This document shows positions 14,401 to 20,842 of a stretch of DNA of 22,129 nt, in pieces. A program made the translations under genes and the position numbers. Positions within the stretch are counted from its first letter, which is position 1. Every line of letters starts with the position of its first letter. This stretch comes from JBFLXN01 sp040755715 [NCBI: Candidatus Edwardsbacteria bacterium]. Its GTDB lineage: Bacteria > Edwardsbacteria > AC1 > JBFLXN01. The notes beneath the pieces are model-generated. The model was not told where the DNA came from. It did no database searches and saw nothing but the letters and a program-made list of their open reading frames with translations. Location: assembly GCA_040755715.1 (NCBI GenBank), contig JBFLXN010000030.1, positions 1 through 22,129 of the forward strand, written 5' to 3'.

Positions 14401-15954
14401 AAGTTAAAAGAATTGGGCATCTGGGCTGTGCCGCTGGATTTTTTGCCTATTTCTGAAAAAAGAGGCGAATGCCTCTCCAATTGGCCAAATATGTATTGGC
14501 GCTATGGGGAAAGAATTATGGCGGCGGCTGAATTTATTCGCCAGTCACCCCATCTCTTTGGCCTTTATCTGACAAATTTTGGCTGTGGACCTGATTCTTT
14601 CATCATTAAATTTTTTTCAAGACAAATGGGCGAAAAGCCTTTCCTTCAGTTAGAAATTGACGAACATTCTGCGGATGTAGGAATTATCACCCGGCTGGAA
14701 GCCTTTCTTGATAGTCTGAAACATACTAACCGAAAATTTCTACCTTTAGAAGAGCCGAAGACTATAACTATTCACCGAAAAGAAAAGAGGCGAACTCTTT
14801 ATCTTCCCTATATGTCTGACCATGCCTTTCTTTTAGCCAGTGCCTTTCGTGCCTGCGGGCAGGAAGCCTGTGTTATGGAAGAATCTGATGAAGAAACACT
14901 AACGCTCGGCAGAAAATTCACCACCGGCAAAGAGTGTTATCCAGCAATTATTACTACCGGAGATATTGTTAAATTCACCCGAGGAAACGATTTTGACCCC
15001 AATAAGACTGCCTTCTTGATGCCACAAGGTTCAGGTCCCTGCCGTTTTGGTCAGTATCACCGATTGCATCGCTTAGTGCTGAATGAAATAGGTTTTCCAG
15101 AAATACCCATCTATTCTCCTAATCAAGGGAAAAATTTTTATAAAGACTTAGGATTTCTTGGACCAAAATTCTTAAAGTTGAGTTGGCAGGGAATTGTGGT
15201 CGGTGATTTGCTGGAAAGATTTCGTCGCCAGGTTAGACCATACGAAACGGAAAAGGGTCTCACTGATAAGATTTATCAACACTATCTTTCTCTGACCTGT
15301 CAGGCAGTTGAGAAAGGGACTGCTTTAACTCCAGTCTTGAAAGAGGCAAAAGAAAAATTTAAAAAAATAGCGCAAGCTGATGGCGGACGACCTCTGATTG
15401 GTATAGTAGGAGAAATTTTTGTCCGAAGTTGTGGATTCAGCAATAATTATCTGATTCGTCTTCTGGAAGAACTGGATGCAGAAGTGAGTTTGCCACCGGT
15501 AAGCGAGTGGTTCTTTTATATCAATTACACCAGAAAACGAGAGGCTAAATTTAGAAAAGACTGGAGGGGATTTTTGGAAACCGCTTTGGTTGATACTTGG
15601 CAGAAGTATGAAGAACATCGTCTGGCAAAAATTTTTGATTATTTTGAAGCTGAAACTACTGCTCTTTTAAGAGAGAGTCTTCCTTATTTACATCACTCTT
15701 TTGAAGGCGAGGCTGTTTTGAGTGTAGGTAAAACTATGGACTTTATCAAAAAAGGAATCTCTGGCATTGTTCTGGTGATGCCTTTTACCTGCATGCCTGG
15801 AACAATCGTCGCCACTATTATGAAGCGAATGAAAGAGGACTTCCCCAGAATTCCTATGTTGGTTTTGGCTTATGACGGTTTACAAAAGACCTTCGAAAGA
15901 ACACTTCTGGAGGCCTTCGTCTATCAGGCGAGAGAATATAGTAATGAAAAATGA
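11434..15954 (+). CDS. Giant 2-hydroxyacyl-CoA dehydratase activase-related protein (BadF-BadF-DUF2229-dehydratase-like)
   Basis: From ATG 11434 the protein has 1506 residues. Two BcrAD/BadFG-type ATPase domains (about 5-310 and 375-650) each start with GLDIGSVS/GIDVGSIS. Each keeps the cysteines of an intersubunit 4Fe-4S cluster: Cys150 (CAAGTGSF) with Cys189 (GRCSVF), and Cys502 with Cys541, the same 39-residue spacing. A cysteine-rich stretch (CQDCANTC) follows, then a DUF2229-like domain from about 768 (VGIPRTSLF, CFPIKVVHGH), then a dehydratase-like C-terminus with GKECYP and QGSGPCRFGQY. Such proteins couple ATP hydrolysis to electron injection into 2-hydroxyacyl-CoA dehydratases or related radical enzymes; the partner is not in this window. 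The linkers at about 340-364 and 740-768 are encoded by palindromic DNA elements. A TTG at 11413 would add 7 residues; neither start has a good SD. Confidence 0.85.
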   Translation: MFDHYYLGLDIGSVSVNTVIISDEPVCPPLRSEIGLAGKRVYGEKEVVFDRYIRHKGHPVETVLSVFEEFSNEKFELVAVTGSGGKIISELTGAFFVNEIVAQAKAIAHFYPEIKTVIEIGGEDSKLLLLKYDKNLKTSVLEDFATNTICAAGTGSFLDQQASRFGLSIEEFSRLALKSKNPPRIAGRCSVFAKTDMIHLQQSATPDYDIIAGLCYALARNFKSVIAKGKKFQKPIAFQGGVAANKTMVKAFETVLELKSDELVMPKYFASMGAIGAVLHCLENHQPIDCRNPILLNGGKDSLQDKIENIRNYLIELPREKTHLPPLLSLSSPKELSTGLWEQASACGSGLLPAIIVPRRTLPQSNPEGLSHKVMETYLGIDVGSISTNLVVIDEQRKVLARRYLWTAGRPLEAVKQGLKEIGSEIGERGEIRGVGTTGSGRYFMGDFVGADVVKNEITAQARAAIEIDPKVDTIFEIGGQDSKYISLKDGRVIDFEMNKVCAAGTGSFLEEQAERLNIRLNDFGQLALESKHPVALGERCTVFMESDLLHHQQKGARKEDLVAGLCYSIVYNYLNRVVSDRKIGNNIFFQGGVAYNKGVVAAFEAVTGKKITVPPNHDVTGAIGAAILAQEKCSGAVYRTNFRGFELAERQYSVETFECQDCANTCEVRKVLLEGTEPLFYGSRCEKYERKKVIVASKERSEDLSALHSEVKLADRPDLFAERERLLFSCSNLSLYSSPNPSLTLPFTANAGSRSGGTRGGIKGGVRVGIPRTSLFLDFLPFFSTFLTSLDFKVILSDKTNQSIIHQGLENIVAEICFPIKVVHGHILNLIEKKVDAIFLPSIITLPADSVKNLKDSPAELAVSDGTKSEKKFFCPYVQTLPYLIKSALSQQWQGEKIWQPIIRFHLGKKEVSKTLIAFAKTLGKETKETEKAVEQAFKSQMIFEQRLKERGREILESLASVEGRKILVILGRSYNTCDFGLNLDLPKKLKELGIWAVPLDFLPISEKRGECLSNWPNMYWRYGERIMAAAEFIRQSPHLFGLYLTNFGCGPDSFIIKFFSRQMGEKPFLQLEIDEHSADVGIITRLEAFLDSLKHTNRKFLPLEEPKTITIHRKEKRRTLYLPYMSDHAFLLASAFRACGQEACVMEESDEETLTLGRKFTTGKECYPAIITTGDIVKFTRGNDFDPNKTAFLMPQGSGPCRFGQYHRLHRLVLNEIGFPEIPIYSPNQGKNFYKDLGFLGPKFLKLSWQGIVVGDLLERFRRQVRPYETEKGLTDKIYQHYLSLTCQAVEKGTALTPVLKEAKEKFKKIAQADGGRPLIGIVGEIFVRSCGFSNNYLIRLLEELDAEVSLPPVSEWFFYINYTRKREAKFRKDWRGFLETALVDTWQKYEEHRLAKIFDYFEAETTALLRESLPYLHHSFEGEAVLSVGKTMDFIKKGISGIVLVMPFTCMPGTIVATIMKRMKEDFPRIPMLVLAYDGLQKTFERTLLEAFVYQAREYSNEK
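11506..11551. repeat. Possible third in-frame palindromic insertion, with a C8 run
   Basis: CCTGTCTGCCCCCCCC, TTCG-CTC-CGAA, then ATAGGGTTGGCAGG form an imperfect palindrome inside the first BadF domain. The segment encodes roughly PVCPPLRSEIGLAGK, which looks like an extra loop between the first beta strands (ISDE and KEVVFDRYI); the second domain has no counterpart. The C8 homopolymer is at 11514-11521. Confidence 0.35.
12452..12524. repeat. REP-like palindromic element inside the activase gene (linker 1)
   Basis: Two tandem 20-base copies (12452-12471 and 12472-12491) match at 17 of 20 positions. The second forms GCGGGC-TTCT-GCCCGC (12479-12494). TGTGGGAG (12472-12479) faces CTCCCACA (12517-12524). 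It is read in frame as a Gly/Ser/Pro-rich linker between the two BadF domains, and the second domain starts at METYLGID (12557). Confidence 0.7.
13652..13736. repeat. Nested triple-hairpin element inside the activase gene (linker 2)
   Basis: The outer arms (CTAACCCC... at 13652-13676 and ...GGGGTTAG at 13710-13736) form a long imperfect inverted repeat. Inside are two perfect hairpins, CCGC-AAAT-GCGG (13679-13690) and TCCCGC-TCTG-GCGGGA (13693-13708). It is translated in frame as a low-complexity stretch just before the DUF2229-like domain. Confidence 0.75.
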
Positions 15955-16529
15955 ATAAAGAGAAAGACCCTGAGCAGACTCTTATTGAAAGATGTCTTAA
16001 ACAGGACCAGCAGGCTTATACTAAATTGATTGAAAAATATAAACGCCCGGTCTTCAGTTTTATCTTCCGATTAGTGCGACATCAGCAAGACGCCGAAGAC
16101 ATGGCTCAGGAGACTTTTATCAAAATCTTCCGCTCACTTGATTCTTACAATCCTGAATTGAAATTTTCTAATTGGCTTTTCAAGATTGCTTATAATACGA
16201 CCATTGACTTTTTGCGGAGACAAAAACCTGAAACGATTTCATTGGATGACGAAGAGCATCCTTTAGAAATACCTTCGCTTACAGGTGACCCAATGGAAGC
16301 CTTAAAACGCTCGTCTCTGCGTAAAACCATTGAACAGGCAGTCAACCTTCTGCCAGTGGAATACCGCACTGTAGTCCTCTTGCGGCACCGAGAAGAAAAA
16401 TCATATCAGGAAATCGCTGAAATTCTGAATCTTCCTTTAGGGACGGTGAAAGCTAAAGTCCACCGAGCCAGAAACGCCTTGAGAAAATTATTGGGGAATA
16501 ATGCAACCTTTTCCTCCGATTTTTCGTAA
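15951..16529 (+). CDS. ECF-family RNA polymerase sigma factor
   Basis: The 192-residue protein has sigma region 2 (about 22-90: YTKLIEKYKRPVFSF, QDAEDMAQETFIKIF, FSNWLFKIAYNTTIDFLRR) and region 4 (about 126-180: LLPVEYRTVVLLR, EEKSYQEIAEILNLPLGTVKAKVHR with a helix-turn-helix), joined by a short acidic linker. There is no region 1.1 or 3, as in group 4 sigma factors. It directs polymerase to a small set of promoters, probably including its own operon. The start overlaps the activase stop (ATGA). Its likely controller is the zinc anti-sigma protein at 19053, although a receptor gene lies between them. Confidence 0.9.
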   Translation: MNKEKDPEQTLIERCLKQDQQAYTKLIEKYKRPVFSFIFRLVRHQQDAEDMAQETFIKIFRSLDSYNPELKFSNWLFKIAYNTTIDFLRRQKPETISLDDEEHPLEIPSLTGDPMEALKRSSLRKTIEQAVNLLPVEYRTVVLLRHREEKSYQEIAEILNLPLGTVKAKVHRARNALRKLLGNNATFSSDFS

Positions 16530-16556
16530 TAAAAAGTGAAAAGGAGGAGCTGAAAA

Positions 16557-18923
16557 ATGTTAACTAGATTCAACATTATCATTGCTTTATGGTTAATGGC
16601 TGCCTCAAATGCTCATCCGGCTAAAGGCTGCTCTATTACTGGCAAAGTAATAGATAAGTCTACTAAAGAACCGATTGTAGGGGCGACGGTGACAATTGTA
16701 ATGACCGAAAAAGGAACTAACACAGGTATGGACGGTAGATTCACGATAGGAGATGTGGACCCAGGATATTATAATGTAAGAATTTCCATGATGTCTTATA
16801 AACCAATCGTGAAGGATAGAGTGATAGTCAGACCCGGGGTGCCGACTGTCTTGGAAATAGAACTTGAGCCTCAACCGCTTAAAATGAAAGATGTCGTAGT
16901 AAGACCAACCTTTTTTGAAAAGACCAAAGATGCCCCGGTCTCATCACAACGAATGGACTTTGAGGAAATAATCAACCAACCCGGTGGTGGTTGGGATGTT
17001 CAGCGAGCAGTTCAGGCTCTGCCAGCGGTGGTTTCTGCAGCTGACCAGGACAACGAGATTATCGTTCGGGGCGGAAACTATGGAGAAAATCTCTTCGTCT
17101 TGGATAACATTGAAATAGCCAATCCTAATCATTTTGGCTGGCAGGGTGCTAGTGGTGGTCCGGTGACTATAATTAACACCGATTTCGTCCGACAGGTGGA
17201 TTTTATTGCCGGAGCCTTTCCGGCAAAATACGGAGACAAAGCTTCCTCAGTCCTGGATGTAAAGTACCGTGAGGGATTAAGAGACAGATTCCATACTAAA
17301 TTTGACTTAGGTATGGCTGGAGCCGGTGGCACCTTAGAAGGTCCAGCCGGTCAGGGCTCATATATGATTTCTGCTCATAGGAGTTATCTTTCGTTGTTAA
17401 AATCCAGTTTCGGTTTGACCGCCGTCCCCCATTATTACGATATTCAGGGAAAATGTGTCTATAACCTTTCACCCAGTCTTAAGTTTTCCGTAGTAGGCAT
17501 CTACGGCAAAGAGTGGATACGACTTGAAGAAGAAGCCACCGCCTATGGAACTGCTGCAGACTTAAGAATAGACGCTAAGTCACATCAATATACCTTGGGC
17601 GGAACTCTTCAAAAACTTTTTAGAAACGGTTATGCCTCTATATCTCTTTCCAGGACCTTGAACTACTGGAATTATTATGTCACCGATACTTCCGATATAG
17701 AAATTCACCGGTACATTTCCACTGAGTCCGAAAACAAAGCCCGATTTGATTTAGTATTTCAACCATCTAACAAAAATGAGATAGCGGGTGGCCTTTACTT
17801 GAAACAGCCCGAAAATGATTATAAAGACTGGAATAAACCCGAGACCCTTTTTATCTACATTCCTGGAACTGATTCTATCATAGACACTACCGGTTACATC
17901 TCCTGGGTTGTTGATATTGCCCAACAAATCTCGTCCTGGAAATATGGTGGCTACTTGCAATACAAGCATAATTTCGGAAATTTTTTGGCAGTCACTCCAG
18001 GAATAAGATATGATAGATTTGTCTATACCGATAAAAACTATCTCTCTCCCAGAATAGGTGCCAATCTTCGTTTCACTGAAAGTACCGCAATGAACCTAGC
18101 CTATGGCCGATGTTATCAGCCTCCAGAATGGTATCAATTGGCCGTAGATACTGCCAATCATTATTTAAAAAGCAAATATACCGACCAATGTGTGATTGGC
18201 TTTGAACATCTCTTTGCTGAGGATACCAGAGGAACAATAGAAGGTTATTATAAAAGTTATTATGATGTCCCCACTCTAAAATCTTATACCACACCTGACC
18301 CAAATGATTGGAGCAATGTCTATGTAAATGAGGGGAAGGGTTATGCTAAAGGAGTAGAGCTCTTTCTACAAAAGAAAGTAAAACAAAATCTATGGGGGAC
18401 AGTTAGCTATTCCTATTCTATTGCCAAAGCTAAAGACCCCAGAAATCCACAAAAAGAATTCAATTGGGATTTTGATTACCGGAATGTATTTACCCTTATC
18501 TCCGGATACCGAAAACAGTTCAAGGGTCTAAAATGGTATAATGCTATCCATAAAAAGTGGTGGTATGATGTCCTCGCCTTTATTCCCTTTGTTCCTGCTG
18601 ACGAATCAGAAATATCTCTAAGATATCGTTATTTGGGTGGCAAGCCTTATACATCCCAGAAATATCATCCAGAATGGAGGAAGTGGACGGTGGATGCTGA
18701 CCAGCCAATAAATTCCGCGCGGATGCCTGCTTACCAGCGCTTGGACTTTCACATTCAGCGAAGATGGTTCTTTAACAAGTGGAATTTGCTCACCTATCTT
18801 GAGGTAGAGAATGTATTTAATAATAAAAATGTCTGGGGATATAATTACAACGAGGACGGAACGATGACCAAGATATACCAGATGGGACGAATGATTGTTG
18901 GCGGGTTTGTGGCTGAGTTTTGA
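16557..18923 (+). CDS. TonB-dependent outer-membrane receptor with carboxypeptidase-regulatory-like N-domain
   Basis: The 788-residue protein starts with a signal peptide (about 1-24). A CarboxypepD_reg-like beta-sandwich (about 25-107: SITGKVIDKSTKEPIVGATV, DGRFTIGDVDPGYYNVRISM) follows, then a plug domain (about 110-235: VVVRP, VQRAVQALPAVV, EIIVRGGNYGENLFVLDNIE, GAFPAKYGDKASSVLDV) and a beta-barrel rich in alternating aromatic residues that ends in Phe. No STN signalling domain is seen, so FecA-type surface signalling is not directly supported although a sigma factor is adjacent. Substrate unknown. AGGAGG at 16542-16547 supports the start. It is probably co-transcribed with the sigma gene 27 bases upstream. 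Confidence 0.88.
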   Translation: MLTRFNIIIALWLMAASNAHPAKGCSITGKVIDKSTKEPIVGATVTIVMTEKGTNTGMDGRFTIGDVDPGYYNVRISMMSYKPIVKDRVIVRPGVPTVLEIELEPQPLKMKDVVVRPTFFEKTKDAPVSSQRMDFEEIINQPGGGWDVQRAVQALPAVVSAADQDNEIIVRGGNYGENLFVLDNIEIANPNHFGWQGASGGPVTIINTDFVRQVDFIAGAFPAKYGDKASSVLDVKYREGLRDRFHTKFDLGMAGAGGTLEGPAGQGSYMISAHRSYLSLLKSSFGLTAVPHYYDIQGKCVYNLSPSLKFSVVGIYGKEWIRLEEEATAYGTAADLRIDAKSHQYTLGGTLQKLFRNGYASISLSRTLNYWNYYVTDTSDIEIHRYISTESENKARFDLVFQPSNKNEIAGGLYLKQPENDYKDWNKPETLFIYIPGTDSIIDTTGYISWVVDIAQQISSWKYGGYLQYKHNFGNFLAVTPGIRYDRFVYTDKNYLSPRIGANLRFTESTAMNLAYGRCYQPPEWYQLAVDTANHYLKSKYTDQCVIGFEHLFAEDTRGTIEGYYKSYYDVPTLKSYTTPDPNDWSNVYVNEGKGYAKGVELFLQKKVKQNLWGTVSYSYSIAKAKDPRNPQKEFNWDFDYRNVFTLISGYRKQFKGLKWYNAIHKKWWYDVLAFIPFVPADESEISLRYRYLGGKPYTSQKYHPEWRKWTVDADQPINSARMPAYQRLDFHIQRRWFFNKWNLLTYLEVENVFNNKNVWGYNYNEDGTMTKIYQMGRMIVGGFVAEF

Positions 18924-18940
18924 GAAAAAGCGATTCTTAC

Positions 18941-19038
18941 CGCAAAGACACAGAGCACGCAGAGAAAGAAAAAAATTAATGAATTAACAAAGGGTTATCA
19001 TTTAACTATTTATTCTCTGTGAACTCTGCGTTTCTGCG
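18941..19038. repeat. CACAGAG-family inverted-repeat element between receptor and anti-sigma genes
   Basis: The left arm CGCAAAGACACAGAGCACGC... (18941-18966) and the right arm ending ...CTCTGCGTTTCTGCG (19013-19038) pair at 20 of 26 positions. The motif resembles the outer arms of the element at 2110-2214. It fills nearly all of the gap and ends 14 bases before the anti-sigma start codon. Confidence 0.75.
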
Positions 19039-19052
19039 ATGAAAAATTAAAA

Positions 19053-19607
19053 ATGAACTGCCAGGAAGTAAGAATCAAATTGAATGAATATCTTGATGGT
19101 GAACTCAAGTCTGAGGAAACCAGACAAGTGAGAAAACACCTGCGTTTCTGTCGGAAATGTTTCAGAGAATTTTCCTTCTTTCGTCAGACAGCCAGACTAA
19201 TCAGAAAACTCCCATATTTTGGTCCATCTCCGCTTTTTACGCAAAGGATTCTAAAAGATTTGGGATTTGAGTTCGTCTTGGAGCCTCTGTGGAAGAGAAT
19301 CCTAAAACCTGTTTTTGTTGGACTTTTAGCCATCACGGGTGCCTGGTTCTTGTTGATTCTGGTAAATCTGACCAGCTTGGTTAATTGGAAGAATCTACTT
19401 GCCTTAATAAGATTTCTCCAGGATATTCCACCAGTCTACAACACGCTGACTTTTTCTGCCAAAATAATCACACTTACTCTCCAAAGTATAACTCCTCCAC
19501 TGTACTTAACAACCTTTATCTGTGCTATTCTTTTTTCTATCTTTATTTTGAGAAATTTAACTCCACAACCGAAAGGAGGTGTAAATGCAGTATCGGAATT
19601 TCAATAA
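19053..19607 (+). CDS. Zinc-finger anti-sigma factor, membrane-anchored
   Basis: The 184-residue protein starts with an anti-sigma zinc-finger (zf-HC2/ZAS) domain: Cys3, then His29, Cys33 and Cys36 in the HxxxCxxC motif. A linker leads to a membrane helix at about 86-107; a second hydrophobic segment lies at about 148-167. The N-terminal domain should bind and silence the sigma factor at 15951 from the cytoplasmic face. No Shine-Dalgarno motif is visible before the ATG, because the palindromic element stops just upstream; translation may be weak or depend on the RNA fold. The last 23 bases overlap the next gene, and the stop is at 19605-19607. Confidence 0.82.
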   Translation: MNCQEVRIKLNEYLDGELKSEETRQVRKHLRFCRKCFREFSFFRQTARLIRKLPYFGPSPLFTQRILKDLGFEFVLEPLWKRILKPVFVGLLAITGAWFLLILVNLTSLVNWKNLLALIRFLQDIPPVYNTLTFSAKIITLTLQSITPPLYLTTFICAILFSIFILRNLTPQPKGGVNAVSEFQ

Positions 19608-20775
19608 TTATAGTTTTTCATTTCCTTTCCGTGCTTCCGTGCTTCCGTGGTTAAATATCTTGTTTTTGCTTCCTCTGATTACTCAGGCAGAAGATACTAC
19701 GACAGCTGAAACAATTAAAGTTCTAACCAAGATCGGACGGCACAAAAAGCCGATTACCCTTACGATTGAAGGTAAGAAAGAAATGAAACACGGAGACATT
19801 TATGTGGCGCCTTCTGACACCATTGAAGAAGATGTAGTTACTACTGGTGGTTCAATTACTGTAGATGGTTTGGTTGATGGCGATGTTGCGGCAATCGGTG
19901 GTAATGTAAATATTAAAGGAAGAGTAACCGGTGATGTAGCTGCGATTGGAGGCAATGCCGAGGTCTCAGGTATAGTTGAAGGTGATGCCGCCGCCATAGG
20001 TGGTGAAGCAGAAATTAGTGGCACGGTAGAAGGAGATTTAGCTGTTATTGGTGGAAAGATGATTTTAGATTCCACTGCCGTAATCAAAGGTGATGTTGCC
20101 ACTTTGGGCGGCGAGTTAGAAAGAGCAGAAGGGTCAAAAGTGGAAGGTGAAATAAAAACACTCTCTTTGGGGTTAATCAATCAGTTTATACCCAAGACTA
20201 TTGGCACTTTGAAATTTGGGTTTGAACATCCATTTTTAATGAGGTCTTTCAAATGCCTAATAAGGTTATTCTGGTTTTTGGGCACATTGGTCCTGATTAT
20301 CCTGACGGTTGTTCTTCTCCCCCAAAATATTGAAAGAATGGCTGAAGCTACTCAACAAGAATTTCTCAAAGTGGTAATTTTTGGCATCATTGGCGAGATT
20401 TTGATTGCTCCACTAATAGTTCTTTTAGCCATCAGCATCTTGGGTCTTCCCCTAATTCCTATTGCGGGAATTCTCATCTTGGTTGCTTTCTTGTTCGGAT
20501 TGAGTGGTGTTTCGCTTGTGTTGGGTCAAAGGCTAAAAGAGAATCTCCACTGGTCAATTTCTTCTAATTTAGGCTTAACCATCCTCGGCTTTCTTCTCAT
20601 TTCTCTCTTTATTATTTTGGGAGCGCTTCTCAGCCTCTTTGGCAGACCGCTTTCAATCTTGGGATTTCTTTTCAGTCTGATTGGGATTTTGATTCTCTAT
20701 GCCACCGCAACCATTGGCTTCGGCGCCTCGCTTTTGACGATTTTAGGCACGAAGACAAAGACCGCTGGACGCTGA
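19585..20775 (+). CDS. Bactofilin-like 17-residue-repeat protein with C-terminal membrane helices (1)
   Basis: The 396-residue protein has a signal peptide (about 1-35, ending LITQA-ED). A beta-solenoid-like region (about 84-190) follows, with 17-residue units such as VAAIGGNVNIKGRVTGD repeated four times without gaps, then two longer units. After it come about four or five hydrophobic helices (about 224-246, 263-313, 328-352, 355-380). The repeats resemble bactofilin/polymer-forming solenoids, but a signal peptide would put them outside the cytoplasm. The start is fixed by a perfect AAGGAGGT (19573-19580). Part of the signal peptide is encoded by a dispersed repeat (19621-19656). The last codons and the stop fall in another repeat. 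Function unknown; envelope scaffold or stress sensor are possibilities. Confidence 0.8.
   Translation: MQYRNFNNYSFSFPFRASVLPWLNILFLLPLITQAEDTTTAETIKVLTKIGRHKKPITLTIEGKKEMKHGDIYVAPSDTIEEDVVTTGGSITVDGLVDGDVAAIGGNVNIKGRVTGDVAAIGGNAEVSGIVEGDAAAIGGEAEISGTVEGDLAVIGGKMILDSTAVIKGDVATLGGELERAEGSKVEGEIKTLSLGLINQFIPKTIGTLKFGFEHPFLMRSFKCLIRLFWFLGTLVLIILTVVLLPQNIERMAEATQQEFLKVVIFGIIGEILIAPLIVLLAISILGLPLIPIAGILILVAFLFGLSGVSLVLGQRLKENLHWSISSNLGLTILGFLLISLFIILGALLSLFGRPLSILGFLFSLIGILILYATATIGFGASLLTILGTKTKTAGR
19621..19656. repeat. Tandem CCGTGCTT repeat element translated within a signal peptide
   Basis: Three 8-base units (CCGTGCTT 19629-19636, CCGTGCTT 19637-19644, CCGTGGTT 19645-19652) run into AAAT. 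The last 13 bases (19644-19656) are identical, reverse-complemented, to the intergenic end at 3706-3718. It encodes residues about 13-24 of the preceding entry. Confidence 0.65.
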
Positions 20776-20818
20776 ACGCTAAACGCTTAAAGCGTCAAGC
20801 GTAGTGCGTCAAACGTCA
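20769..20818. repeat. GCGTCAA/AACGCT short-repeat element at a gene end
   Basis: ACGCTT-A-AAGCGT (20783-20795) is a perfect palindrome flanked by further copies of AACGCT and GCGTCAA. The stop codon of the upstream gene lies inside it. It fills most of the 67-base gap before the next gene's SD. Confidence 0.5.
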
Positions 20819-20842
20819 AGCCTTATAAAAAGAGGTATAAAA

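Noticed and set aside
19840-20100. Regular repeats suggestive of CRISPR or tandem DNA repeats
   Set aside because: The period is 51 bases in phase with codons and conserved at the protein level, with no spacer/repeat pattern.
19800-20180. 126-codon minus-strand frame rich in Pro, Ser and Ala
   Set aside because: It is the antisense of the 17-residue solenoid repeats, whose period keeps the opposite frame open.
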